A stretch of DNA of 64,000 bases, from assembly GCF_021725675.1 (NCBI RefSeq), contig NZ_JAKJPO010000007.1:1-64000 (forward strand). Direction: 5' to 3'. Source of the DNA: Marilutibacter chinensis. Its GTDB lineage: Bacteria > Pseudomonadota > Gammaproteobacteria > Xanthomonadales > Xanthomonadaceae. Shown piece after piece: positions 35,393-43,975 of this stretch. A model generated the notes under the pieces. That model was given only the letters and a program-made list of their open reading frames with translations. It made no database searches and had not been told where the DNA came from. The translations under genes and the position numbers were made by a program. Within the stretch, counting starts at the first letter, position 1, and each line of letters starts with the position of its first letter.

Positions 35393-36415
35393 TCACCGCA
35401 GGCGCGTGGCGAAGGCCGCCAGCGCCTCCCGACCGACCGGCTCGCCTTCCAGCAACGGCAGCTGCAACAGCGGCAGGTCCGGCAGCGCCATGCGCAGCTC
35501 CTCCAGATACCCATCTTCCAGCCGTGCCCGCCCGGCCAGGAACGCGCCAGCATCCGCCGGCGAACGCTTGTTCACCACCAGTCCGCCGACGGCGACCCCG
35601 GATCGTCGCAGCTGCGCATGCAGCTCGACGGTCTCCAGCACCGGAAGCCGCTCGGCGGTCAGCACGATGACGAAGGCGGTGCGCGCCTGGTCGCCAACGG
35701 CCTCGCGCAGATGTTCGAAGCGATGGCGTCGGCGATTCAACAGGCCGCGGATGCGGTCGTTGCGCGCCTCTCCATCGTCGCTCCGCCGGTTTCCCTCCTC
35801 CCCCGGATGCGCGCCCAGCACCTGCACCCCGACCGAATCGTCGCGGCCAAGTCCGCGCAACAGCTCGCCGAAGTGACGGCTGCGCGCCTGCCGGTGCAGC
35901 ATGCCGTCGACCCAGGCGGACATCATTTCCGGCAGCGCCATCAGCCGCGCGGTATGCCCGGAGGGTGCGGTATCGAACACCAGCAGATCGTATCCGTCGC
36001 GACGGCCTGGATCCGCGCCCTCCTCGACCAGCTCGGCGATGCGCTCCAGCAGCGCCGCCTCGTGCATGCCGGGCGTGTCGCGTGACAGCGCCATGTGCTT
36101 GTCGACCTCGCCGGCCAGGTGCTCGGGCATCAGCCGGCGCAGCGCCGCGCCGACTTCTTCCAGGTGCGCGCGCGCGGTCTGCTCGGGATCGAGTTCGAGA
36201 CCGTCCAGGCCCGGGGCCAGCCGCCGTGTCCGCGCACCGACCTCGCAATCCCACAAGTGGCCGAGGTTGTGCGCGGGATCGGTCGACACCAGCAGCACCC
36301 GGCGGCCCTCCTCCGCCATCGCCAGCGCAGTCGCCGCGGCGACCGTGGTCTTGCCGACCCCGCCCTTGCCGCCGACGAACAGCACCCGCCGCGAACGCGC
36401 CAGCTCCAGCAGCAT
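35393..36415 (-). CDS. ArsA/Get3-family ATPase
   Basis: The protein has 340 aa with one ATPase domain. The deviant Walker A is GGKGGVGKTT, with switch I STDPAHNLGHLWD and switch II DTAPSGHTARLM, as in Get3/ArsA. It lacks the A1-A2 duplication of true ArsA arsenite pumps, and no ars genes are near. It lies ten bases after a cory-CC-star protein and CstA on the same strand. Proteins of this class often act in membrane-protein targeting or assembly, so a role in handling CstA or its small partner is plausible but unproven. Confidence 0.9.
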   Translation of the reverse strand: MLLELARSRRVLFVGGKGGVGKTTVAAATALAMAEEGRRVLLVSTDPAHNLGHLWDCEVGARTRRLAPGLDGLELDPEQTARAHLEEVGAALRRLMPEHLAGEVDKHMALSRDTPGMHEAALLERIAELVEEGADPGRRDGYDLLVFDTAPSGHTARLMALPEMMSAWVDGMLHRQARSRHFGELLRGLGRDDSVGVQVLGAHPGEEGNRRSDDGEARNDRIRGLLNRRRHRFEHLREAVGDQARTAFVIVLTAERLPVLETVELHAQLRRSGVAVGGLVVNKRSPADAGAFLAGRARLEDGYLEELRMALPDLPLLQLPLLEGEPVGREALAAFATRLR

Positions 36416-36425
36416 CGGTCCTGCC

Positions 36426-36704
36426 TCAGCAGCAGCCGATATGGTCCAGCGGCGAGCGCTCCAGGCCCATGCGCCGATGCCAGGCGTGGAAGCGCTCGTA
36501 CATCACCGGCATCAGTTCCATCGTGTAGCAGGCGGCCGGGTTGGGAACGCCGAGCGTCTCGGCGAACACCAGCAGCATGAACAGGTCGTCCTCGTCGCGC
36601 TGCGCGCGCGCGAAGGTCCGTCTGTACGGCGCGACGTAGAACTCGTGCAATCCGGCCGCGATCCGCGCCAGCGGAGTGTCCTTGCGCGAGTCCCTGCCGG
36701 CCAT
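36426..36704 (-). CDS. cory-CC-star family small protein
   Basis: The protein has 92 aa and ends in Cys-Cys immediately before the stop (DHIGCC), the feature that names the cory-CC-star family. The body is helical and charged (HEFYVAPYRRTFARAQRDEDDLFMLLVFAETLGVPNP). Its ATG overlaps the cstA stop codon (TGATG). I know the family from its habit of lying between CstA-like transporters and ArsA-like ATPases, the arrangement seen here. The paired C-terminal cysteines could bind metal or a cluster or be lipidated; this is speculation. Confidence 0.88.
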   Translation of the reverse strand: MAGRDSRKDTPLARIAAGLHEFYVAPYRRTFARAQRDEDDLFMLLVFAETLGVPNPAACYTMELMPVMYERFHAWHRRMGLERSPLDHIGCC

Positions 36705-38392
36705 CAGCCCGCTCCACCCTCGGCCACCGGCTCGCCGCTGCCGCTGCTGCCGCGCGCCATCGCCATCACCGCCTCCAGCGCCACCCACAGTGCGGCGACC
36801 AGGATCACGATGTCCATGCCCAGCAACAGCCAGTTCTGTTCGGCATAGAACTTGCCGAGCTGGACCAGCAGCGCCATCACCGACATCACCAGCAGGAACG
36901 CGAGCGGAATCGCGGTGAACCAGACCGGCCGCCGCTGTTTGATCAGGATCACCGACAGGATCGCGAGGGTCAAACCCGCCAGCAACTGGTTGGTGGTGCC
37001 GAACAGCGGCCAGATCACCATGCCTCCGGAACCGTCGCCGCCGGCACCGAAGGCCAGTGCCAGACAGGTTCCCAGCGCGACCAGGGTCGCGAGCCAGCCC
37101 TTCTGCACGGGCTTGATCCGGGCGATCTCGGCCGCTTCCTGCACCACGTAGCGTTGCAGGCGCAGGCCGGTGTCCATCGTCGTCGCCGCGAACAGGATCG
37201 CCATCACCGACAGGATCGTGCTGCCCAGGCCGGGATCCAGGCCCAGGCCGTTGGCGAGGATGTTGCCGCCGCCGTTGACGAACGCGACCACGCCGCCCGA
37301 GCCGAACTTGTCGTACACGCCCTGCCATTCCCCGAGCGTCGCGAAGCCGGCGGTACAGGCGATGATCGCGGCCAGTGCGAGCATGCCTTCGCCGATCGCA
37401 CCGAAGTAGCCGACGAACCGGGCATCGGTTTCCTTGTCCAGCTGCTTGGAGCTGGTACCGGAGGCGACCAGTCCATGGAAGCCGCTGATCGCGCCACAGG
37501 CGATGGTGACGAACAGCAGCGGCACGATGCCGGGCGTGCCCGCAGGCACGTCGGCGTTCATCGCCGGCGCGACCACCTCGGGCGCGAAGAACAGGGTCGC
37601 CGCGTACATCAGGCCCAGGCCGACGAACAGCTGCAGGCCATTGATGTAGTCGCGCGGCTGCAGCAGCACCCACACCGGCAGCAGCGATGCGACACCGGCG
37701 TAGGCGAACAGCAGGATGATCCACTGCGCCTTCGGCCCGAAGCCCATCACCGACTCGGGCAGGGTGACCGGATACGACTGGCCGACGAAGATCAGCGCAT
37801 ACAGCACGACCACGCCGATGATCGATGGCCACAGCAGCGGCACCTTGAAGCGGTAGATCGCCTGGCCGATGCACAGCGCGACGACGATCGCGCCCCATGT
37901 CGGGATCACAGACGCGGGATTGGCGACCAGCAGGTTGGCGATCACCACCGCGAAAGCCGCGTTCACCATCAGCAGCAGCAGGAAGATCACCACCAGGAAC
38001 AGGTTGCGGGCGCGGTTGCCGATGACCGTGCCGGTCAGGGTGCCGATCGACTTGCCCTTGTTGCGTACGCTGGCCCACAGCGCGCCAAAGTCGTGCACGC
38101 CGGCGAAGAACACCGTGCCCAGCGTGACCCACAGGAAGGCCGGCAACCAGCCCCAGATCACCGCGATCGCAGGACCGACGATCGGCGCCGCCCCGGCTAC
38201 CGAGGTGAAGTGATGACCCCACAGCACGAACTTGTTGGTCGGGACGAAGTCGATGTCGTCGCGCAGCTCATGGGCGGGCGTGCGGAAGTTCGGATCGAGC
38301 CGGTAGATCTTTTCGGCGATGAACTTCGAGTAGAAGAAGAAGCCGGCCGCCATGATGGCGAGGCCGACGATCATAAGCGCGATGGAACTCAC
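36704..38392 (-). CDS. cstA: CstA-family carbon starvation/pyruvate or peptide transporter
   Basis: The protein has 562 aa from a GTG at 38392, which has GGAGGG six bases upstream and begins directly with a membrane helix; the open frame extends further upstream, but that part is Pro/Gly-rich and not coding-like. About 15 helices are visible. CstA signatures include FRTPAHELRDDIDFVPTNKFVLWGHHFTSVAG-type N-terminal text (here split by residue numbers 35-65), GPAIAVIWGW and SGFHGLVASGTSSKQL. Family members take up pyruvate or peptides during starvation. It is the first of three coupled genes with the cory-CC-star and ArsA-like proteins. Confidence 0.92.
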   Translation of the reverse strand: MSSIALMIVGLAIMAAGFFFYSKFIAEKIYRLDPNFRTPAHELRDDIDFVPTNKFVLWGHHFTSVAGAAPIVGPAIAVIWGWLPAFLWVTLGTVFFAGVHDFGALWASVRNKGKSIGTLTGTVIGNRARNLFLVVIFLLLLMVNAAFAVVIANLLVANPASVIPTWGAIVVALCIGQAIYRFKVPLLWPSIIGVVVLYALIFVGQSYPVTLPESVMGFGPKAQWIILLFAYAGVASLLPVWVLLQPRDYINGLQLFVGLGLMYAATLFFAPEVVAPAMNADVPAGTPGIVPLLFVTIACGAISGFHGLVASGTSSKQLDKETDARFVGYFGAIGEGMLALAAIIACTAGFATLGEWQGVYDKFGSGGVVAFVNGGGNILANGLGLDPGLGSTILSVMAILFAATTMDTGLRLQRYVVQEAAEIARIKPVQKGWLATLVALGTCLALAFGAGGDGSGGMVIWPLFGTTNQLLAGLTLAILSVILIKQRRPVWFTAIPLAFLLVMSVMALLVQLGKFYAEQNWLLLGMDIVILVAALWVALEAVMAMARGSSGSGEPVAEGGAG

Positions 38393-38586
38393 GGCATGCC
38401 CTCCGTCCACCCCCGGTCGACCCGGGGCGTCTGGCTCGGAGGATGGAACGTCGGGGGGCGGATTGGAAGCCGAAAACGCTCCCGAAACGGGCATTGCGAC
38501 TAAAGTTGCACCGGCCCGGCCGCGTCTTTTGCACTGCAGCACGCGACGCCCGGATCAGGTCCGGACGCCGGTGCCGCGCCGCGGCC

Positions 38587-39849
38587 TCAGCCCGCGACGA
38601 TCCTTAGCATCAGCCCGGTCAGGTAGGCGCAGTAGGTGCCAAGCGCATAGCCCAGCACCGCCAGCAGCACGCCGACCGGTGCCAGCGCCGGGTGGAACGC
38701 GCTGGCCACCACCGGTGCCGAGGCCGCGCCGCCGATGTTGGCCTGCGAGCCGACCGCCATGAAAAACAGCGGCGCCCGGATCAACTTGGCGACGACCAAC
38801 AGCAGGCCGGCATGCACGCTGATCCAGATCAGCCCGAGCGCGAACAGCCCGGGCTTGTCGAGCAGCGCGCCAATGTCCATGTGCATGCCGATCGTCGCGA
38901 CCAGCACGTACAGCATCGCCGAGCCGACCTTGGACGCACCGGCGCCTTCCAGCGTACGCACACGGGTGAAGCTCAGCACCAGACCGATCGTGGTCGCGAA
39001 CACCACCATCCAGAAGAAGCCCGAGGTCAGGCTGTAATCTTCCAGATTCCACGCCTCGGGCAGGCTGCCGACCCAGACGACCATCGGCTCCGCGAGCAGA
39101 TGCGACAGGCCGGTGGCGCCCAGACCGACAGCCAGGATCATCATCAGGTCAGCGAGCGTCGGGATCCGCGAATGCTCGGCCTGGTAGGCCTCGATCCGCC
39201 GTTTCATGTCCTCGATCGCCGAGGTGTCGGCACCGGTCCAGCGGTCGAACACCTCCGAGCGCGCGGCCAGGAACAGCAGCACCGCCATCCACACGTTGGC
39301 GACCAGCACGTCGACCGCGATGAACTGGCCGAACAGATTGCTGTCGACCTCGAACACCTCCTTCATCGCCGCCTGGTTGGCGCCGCCGCCGATCCAGCTG
39401 CCCGCGACCGTGGTCATCCCGCGCCAGGTTTCGCCGGCAACCGTCTCCGGATGGAACACTCCCATCACGCCGAACGCGACCACCGCGCCGAGCATCACTC
39501 CGGCGGTACCGGTCAGGAACATGATCACCGCCTTGGGCCCCAGCCGCAGGATCGCACCCAGATCGATCGCGACGCAAAGCAGCACCAGGGCGCTGGGCAG
39601 CAGATAGTCGCGCGCCATCGGGTACAGCCCGGAGGCATTGCCGTCGATCAGGCCAACGGTGTTGTAGATCGCCGGGATCAGATAGCACAGCAGCAAGGCC
39701 GGCACGTAGGTGTAGAACTTCTTCCAGAAGCCGTCGGGCCGCGACGAGGTCCAGAAGATGGCGCCAAGCGTGACGGCCAGCAGGCCCATCACGACGGCGT
39801 CGTTGGTGATCAGCGCGTTGCTGGTGGAAGGATCGACGACTGCGGCCAT
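38587..39849 (-). CDS. DUF819 family membrane protein (YjcL-like)
   Basis: The protein has 420 aa and about ten to twelve membrane helices. Family text includes GSWIGGGANQAAMKEVF near residues 150-166 and FMAVGSQANIGGAASAPVVA near 370, a duplicated small-residue motif resembling sodium-symporter cores. DUF819 proteins are uncharacterised; transport is likely but the solute is unknown. The ATG has GGAG five bases upstream. It sits between the S9 peptidase and cstA on one strand, all linked to amino-acid or peptide use by context. Confidence 0.88.
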   Translation of the reverse strand: MAAVVDPSTSNALITNDAVVMGLLAVTLGAIFWTSSRPDGFWKKFYTYVPALLLCYLIPAIYNTVGLIDGNASGLYPMARDYLLPSALVLLCVAIDLGAILRLGPKAVIMFLTGTAGVMLGAVVAFGVMGVFHPETVAGETWRGMTTVAGSWIGGGANQAAMKEVFEVDSNLFGQFIAVDVLVANVWMAVLLFLAARSEVFDRWTGADTSAIEDMKRRIEAYQAEHSRIPTLADLMMILAVGLGATGLSHLLAEPMVVWVGSLPEAWNLEDYSLTSGFFWMVVFATTIGLVLSFTRVRTLEGAGASKVGSAMLYVLVATIGMHMDIGALLDKPGLFALGLIWISVHAGLLLVVAKLIRAPLFFMAVGSQANIGGAASAPVVASAFHPALAPVGVLLAVLGYALGTYCAYLTGLMLRIVAG

Positions 39850-39877
39850 GGGAACTCCGGTGCTGCGGGCGGTACGG

Positions 39878-39903
39878 ACCGCCCCGCGGGGACGCGGGGC
39901 GGT
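39878..39903 (-). terminator. GC-rich hairpin after the S9 peptidase region
   Basis: ACCGCCCCGC and its exact complement form a 10-bp stem with a 6-base loop, lying between the start of the DUF819 gene and the stop of the S9 peptidase. No T tract follows. It could be a weak terminator or a processing hairpin in a joint transcript from the peptidase gene. Confidence 0.4.
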
Positions 39904-39915
39904 TGCGGACGGAAC

Positions 39916-41985
39916 TTACTGACCGATGTGCTGCTTCAGCCAGTCGTTGACCGTGTCGTGCCACTGCACGCTGTTCTGCGGCTTGAGCACCCAGTGGTTC
40001 TCGTCGGGGAAGTACAGGAACTTCGATTCGATGCCCTGCCGCTGCAGCGCCGTGAACGCAGCGAGACCCTGCTCGACCGGAATGCGGAAGTCGAGCTGCC
40101 CGTGGATCACCAGCATCGGTACGCGCCAGTCCTTGACGTGGTTGACCGGATTGAACTCCTCGTAGCCGGCCGGGTTGTCGTACGGAGTGCCGCCGTTCTC
40201 CCACTCGGTGAACCAGAGCTCCTCGGTGGCATAGCCCATCATCCGCTGATCGAACACGCCATCGTGATTGACCAGGCACTTCCACGGCTCATTCCAGTTG
40301 CCGGCGATCCAGTTGATCATGTAGCCACCATAGCTTGCGCCCAGCGCGCAGGCCCGGTCGCCATCGACGAAGGCGTACTTCTGCTGCGCCGCGGCCCAGC
40401 CCTTCTGCAGATCCTCGAGCGGGCGATCGCCCCAATGGCCGCTGATCGAGTCGGTGAACGCCTGGCCGTAGCCGGTGGAGCCGTGGAAGTCGATCATCAC
40501 CACCGCGTACCCCTGGCCGGCGTAGGTCTGCGGGTTCCAACGGTAGCTCCAGCCATTGCCGAAGCTGCCCTGCGGGCCGCCGTGGATGATGAAGGCGACC
40601 GGATAGGTCTGCCCCTCGCTGTAGTTCCACGGCTTGACGACGTAGCCGTGGACGGTCTCGTCGTTCCAGCCCTTGAAGCTGAACTGCTCGAAATCGCCGA
40701 ACTTCACTTCCGGCAGCATCTCGCCGGCGCCCGGAGTAATCGCGCGCAAGGACGCCGCGTCGGTGCCGGTGGTGAAGATCACGTTGCCGGTCTTCAGGCC
40801 GTTGCGGGCGAAGGCCAGGGTCGGCCCGGCCAGTTGCACCGACGATACGCTGCCGTCGCCGACCAGCTTGCGCGGTTCGCCGCTGGCGATGTCGACCGCA
40901 TACAGCGGATGCTCGCCGAGTTCCTGTACCGCGGTGTAGAGCGTCGAGCCGTCGTCCGACAGGGTGATGCCGCCGGCGGAGCGGTCCCAGTCCGGCGCGA
41001 TCTCGCGCACGGCGCCGGTGGACATGTCCATCGCCATCAGGCCAAAGCGGTCGGCCTCGAAGCCCGGCCGCTTCATCGCCTGGTAGTACAGCGTCGCGCC
41101 GTCGGAGCTGAAGGTCGCCCCGGTGTCCCAGGCCTTGTTCGCCGCGGTCAGGTTCTTCGCCCGGCCGCTGCCGTCGGCATTGACCTGATAAAGATCGAAA
41201 TTGGTCGACCAGGGCTCCTCGCGATTGGCCAGGCGCGCGCTCAGCACCAGCGAATTTCCATCCGGGGCCCAGGTGTACTCGCCGCTGTCGCCGAACGGCT
41301 TCGATGGCACGTCGCCGATCACGTCCGCGCCGACCAGGGTCGCCGTCGTCGTTGGCGCGGCGCCCAGCGTCGCCACGAACACGCGGTTCAGGCGGCCGTC
41401 GTTCCACGCGTCCCAGTGGCGGACGAACATCCGGTCGAACACGATGCCGCTCTGTTTCGATTCCCCCCGCTTGTCCAGACGCGCCTTGTTGCAGGCCAGG
41501 TCGCTGCCGCAGTCGGGAAACGCCTCGGCATTGAACGCGACGCGGCGGCCGTCCGGCGAGATCCGGAATCCGCCGACGTCGACCGGGAAATCGGTCAGCT
41601 GGCGCGGCGTGCCGCCGGCGGCGTCGATCGCGTACAACTGCGAGCTGCCCGACTTGCCGCTGAGAAAATAGACCGAGCGGCCGTCGGGAGAAAACGCCGG
41701 TGAATTGACGTTCCAGCCTTCCGGGGTCAGGCGCCTCGGTGGCGCGGCATCGCGCGCGAACAGGTCCTCGATCCACAGGCCGGTGCTGGCCTTGTTGGCG
41801 CCCAGGTCGGCCTCGCGCCTGGCGAACACGATGTGGCGACCGTTGGGCGACAGGGCCGGAGACGAGTAACGGTCCATCGACGCCAGGTCGCGCACGTCGA
41901 AACCGCGCTCGGCGGCGACGACGGAGAAACTGACGGGCAGCACGGCCGCGATCAGCAGCGGCAGGACGGCGTGGCGAACGGACAT
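39916..41985 (-). CDS. S9 family serine peptidase (DPP/acylaminoacyl type), secreted
   Basis: The protein has 689 aa. A signal peptide (cut near SVVAAE) is followed by a beta-propeller (about 30-420), with repeats such as SPNGRHIVFARRE and SPDGRSVYFLSG, and a C-terminal alpha/beta-hydrolase domain. The catalytic Ser is in GASYGGY, the Asp in HGQLDFRIP and the His in FPDENHWV. Such periplasmic peptidases cut dipeptides or acyl-amino acids from short peptides, which would feed the POT transporter encoded divergently 180 bases away. Confidence 0.93.
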   Translation of the reverse strand: MSVRHAVLPLLIAAVLPVSFSVVAAERGFDVRDLASMDRYSSPALSPNGRHIVFARREADLGANKASTGLWIEDLFARDAAPPRRLTPEGWNVNSPAFSPDGRSVYFLSGKSGSSQLYAIDAAGGTPRQLTDFPVDVGGFRISPDGRRVAFNAEAFPDCGSDLACNKARLDKRGESKQSGIVFDRMFVRHWDAWNDGRLNRVFVATLGAAPTTTATLVGADVIGDVPSKPFGDSGEYTWAPDGNSLVLSARLANREEPWSTNFDLYQVNADGSGRAKNLTAANKAWDTGATFSSDGATLYYQAMKRPGFEADRFGLMAMDMSTGAVREIAPDWDRSAGGITLSDDGSTLYTAVQELGEHPLYAVDIASGEPRKLVGDGSVSSVQLAGPTLAFARNGLKTGNVIFTTGTDAASLRAITPGAGEMLPEVKFGDFEQFSFKGWNDETVHGYVVKPWNYSEGQTYPVAFIIHGGPQGSFGNGWSYRWNPQTYAGQGYAVVMIDFHGSTGYGQAFTDSISGHWGDRPLEDLQKGWAAAQQKYAFVDGDRACALGASYGGYMINWIAGNWNEPWKCLVNHDGVFDQRMMGYATEELWFTEWENGGTPYDNPAGYEEFNPVNHVKDWRVPMLVIHGQLDFRIPVEQGLAAFTALQRQGIESKFLYFPDENHWVLKPQNSVQWHDTVNDWLKQHIGQ

Positions 41986-42162
41986 GCGAGGGCTCCGGAA
42001 GGGCTAAACGCCCGATGGTAGGGGTCAAGACGCGCGCGGGCAAAGCCCGGTGGTCATCTTCGACTTGCTGCGCCGCACCATTCCCACGGCCCGGCCGGCC
42101 GCACGGCCACCGCTATACTCGCCGGATTTCCCGCGCCCTCCGCGCGCAATACGGAGCCTGCC

Positions 42163-43890
42163 GTGACGTCAAGCGCTGTGACCCGCGTCGATACCGACGA
42201 ATTCCTCGGCCACCCGAAAGGGCTGTTCGTCTGCTTCTTCACCGAGATGTGGGAGCGCTTTTCCTTCTACGGCATGAAGGCGCTGCTGCTGTTGTACATC
42301 CTCAAGTACCACCTGTTCGGCGACGACGCCGGCTATGACCTGCTCGGCGCGTATGGCGGCCTGGTGTACGCGGTACCGGTGATCGGCGGTCTGCTGGCCG
42401 ACCGCTATCTGGGCATGCGCAAGGCGGTGCTGCTCGGCGGCGTGCTGCTGGTGCTCGGGCACATCGGCATGGCGTTCGAGGGCGAACAGGCGCGGATCGT
42501 GGCCGGAGAGGTCGTCCGCGACGAGGGTGCGCTGCAGGTGTTCTATCTGTCGCTGGCGCTGATCATCATGGGCGTGGGCTTCCTGAAGCCGAACATCTCG
42601 ACCATCGTCGGCCGCCTGTATCCGGAGAACGATCCGCGCCGCGACTCGGGCTTCACGCTCTTCTACGCCGGCATCAATGTCGGCGCGCTGTTCGCGTCGC
42701 TGATCTGCGCCTTCCTCGGCGAGACCTACGGCTGGAGCTACGGGTTCGGCGCCGCAGGCATCGGCATGCTGGCCGGGCTGGTGATGTTCGTCTGGGGCCA
42801 GAAGTACCTGCACGGGCATGCCGAGCCGAACGACCCGGCCAGGCTCGCCGAGCGCATCGGCCCGCTGTCGCGCGAATGGTGGATCTACCTGGGCAGCCTC
42901 GGCGGCGTGGCGGTGGTCTGGCAGCTGATCCAGCGGACCTGGACCGTACATGGGGCGATGCACATCATCGCGGGACTGTTGCTGCTCTGGTTCATCTGGT
43001 TCCTGTGGAAACACTGCACGACGGTGCAGCGCCAGCAGATGATCACCCTGGTACTGCTGATCTTCGGCGTACTGATCTTCTTCACCCTGTACGAACAGAC
43101 CTACGGATCGTGGGTGACCTTCACCGACCGCCTGCTGACCAAGGACATGTTCGGCCTGTCCGACAACGGCTACGTGCCGGCGCTGCCGTGGGCGGTGTAC
43201 TCGCTGGCGGCCAGCCCACCGCTGATGATCGCCGCACTGACGGCCAGCGACCGCGGCCGCAACGACATCGCCAAGGGTCTGGTGGTGCTGATGGCGATCG
43301 GCCTGTTCATCGCGATCGCCCACGACATCGTGCTGGTCAGGCAGACCGCCGGCTCGCTGACCTTCCTCGGCGCGTTCTTCATCGTGGTGCTGGCGCCGAT
43401 CTTCTCGTGGCTGTGGCCGTGGCTGGACCGGCGCGGGCTCAATCCCAGCAAGCCGGCCAAGATGGGCATCGGCCTGATGTTCGCCGGCCTGGCCTTCGTG
43501 CCGATGCTGCTGGCCGCAGGCGAGGCCGGCGCCAGTGGCGCGATGGCCAGCGTATGGTGGCTGGTGCTTGCCTATTTCGTGCTGGAGCTCGGCGAGATGT
43601 GCCTGTCGCCGATCGGCCTGTCGGCGGTGACCCAGTTGTCGGTCGCGCGCGTGGTCGGGTTGATGATGGGCGCATTCTGGCTCGCGACCGCGTACTCCGA
43701 GGTCCTGGCCGCGCAGTTCGGCAAGCTCGCCTCGCTGGAAATGGCGGAAGGCGCCACGATAAACATGGCCGAGGCCGCCGGCCGGTATGGCGAGCTGTTC
43801 TGGCTGATGGTCTGGATCGGCATCGGCTCAGGCATCGTGTTCCTCGTGCTGACGCCGTTGGCGAAGCGCTGGATGCACGGGGTCAAGTAA
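42163..43890 (+). CDS. POT family proton-coupled oligopeptide transporter
   Basis: The protein has 575 aa and about 14 helices. It starts at a GTG with GGAG upstream (42153-42156). The proton-coupling motif is FFTEMWERFSFYGM (ExxER), followed by GGLLADRYLGMRKAVLLGG and FTLFYAGINVGAL, all PTR2/POT signatures. These symporters import di- and tripeptides. It is longer than DtpA (about 500 aa) because of extra helices in the middle, as is common in Xanthomonadaceae. Flanking S9 peptidase genes on both sides suggest a peptide-scavenging locus. Confidence 0.93.
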   Translation: MTSSAVTRVDTDEFLGHPKGLFVCFFTEMWERFSFYGMKALLLLYILKYHLFGDDAGYDLLGAYGGLVYAVPVIGGLLADRYLGMRKAVLLGGVLLVLGHIGMAFEGEQARIVAGEVVRDEGALQVFYLSLALIIMGVGFLKPNISTIVGRLYPENDPRRDSGFTLFYAGINVGALFASLICAFLGETYGWSYGFGAAGIGMLAGLVMFVWGQKYLHGHAEPNDPARLAERIGPLSREWWIYLGSLGGVAVVWQLIQRTWTVHGAMHIIAGLLLLWFIWFLWKHCTTVQRQQMITLVLLIFGVLIFFTLYEQTYGSWVTFTDRLLTKDMFGLSDNGYVPALPWAVYSLAASPPLMIAALTASDRGRNDIAKGLVVLMAIGLFIAIAHDIVLVRQTAGSLTFLGAFFIVVLAPIFSWLWPWLDRRGLNPSKPAKMGIGLMFAGLAFVPMLLAAGEAGASGAMASVWWLVLAYFVLELGEMCLSPIGLSAVTQLSVARVVGLMMGAFWLATAYSEVLAAQFGKLASLEMAEGATINMAEAAGRYGELFWLMVWIGIGSGIVFLVLTPLAKRWMHGVK

Positions 43891-43915
43891 CTCCATCCGG
43901 AACTACCCGTACCGG

Positions 43916-43949
43916 AACGACAACGGCGCCCTCGGGCGCCGTTGTCGTT
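43916..43949. terminator. bidirectional terminator between POT and S9 peptidase genes
   Basis: A 15-bp stem with a 2-base loop (ACGACAACGGCGCCC facing its complement) is followed by GTTT on the plus strand and preceded by short A runs for the minus strand. It lies between two convergent stop codons, so it can end both transcripts. Confidence 0.75.
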
Positions 43950-43975
43950 TCCACCGTTCGCGACAACCCGCGCGG

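Noticed and set aside
35393..36415. Arsenite-pump ATPase of an ars operon
   Set aside because: It has one ATPase domain only, and no arsB, arsR, arsC or arsD gene is nearby; the cory-CC-star/CstA context fits better.
38692..41703. A 1003-codon open frame on the plus strand
   Set aside because: It runs antisense across the DUF819 and S9 peptidase genes, both of which have clear family motifs.
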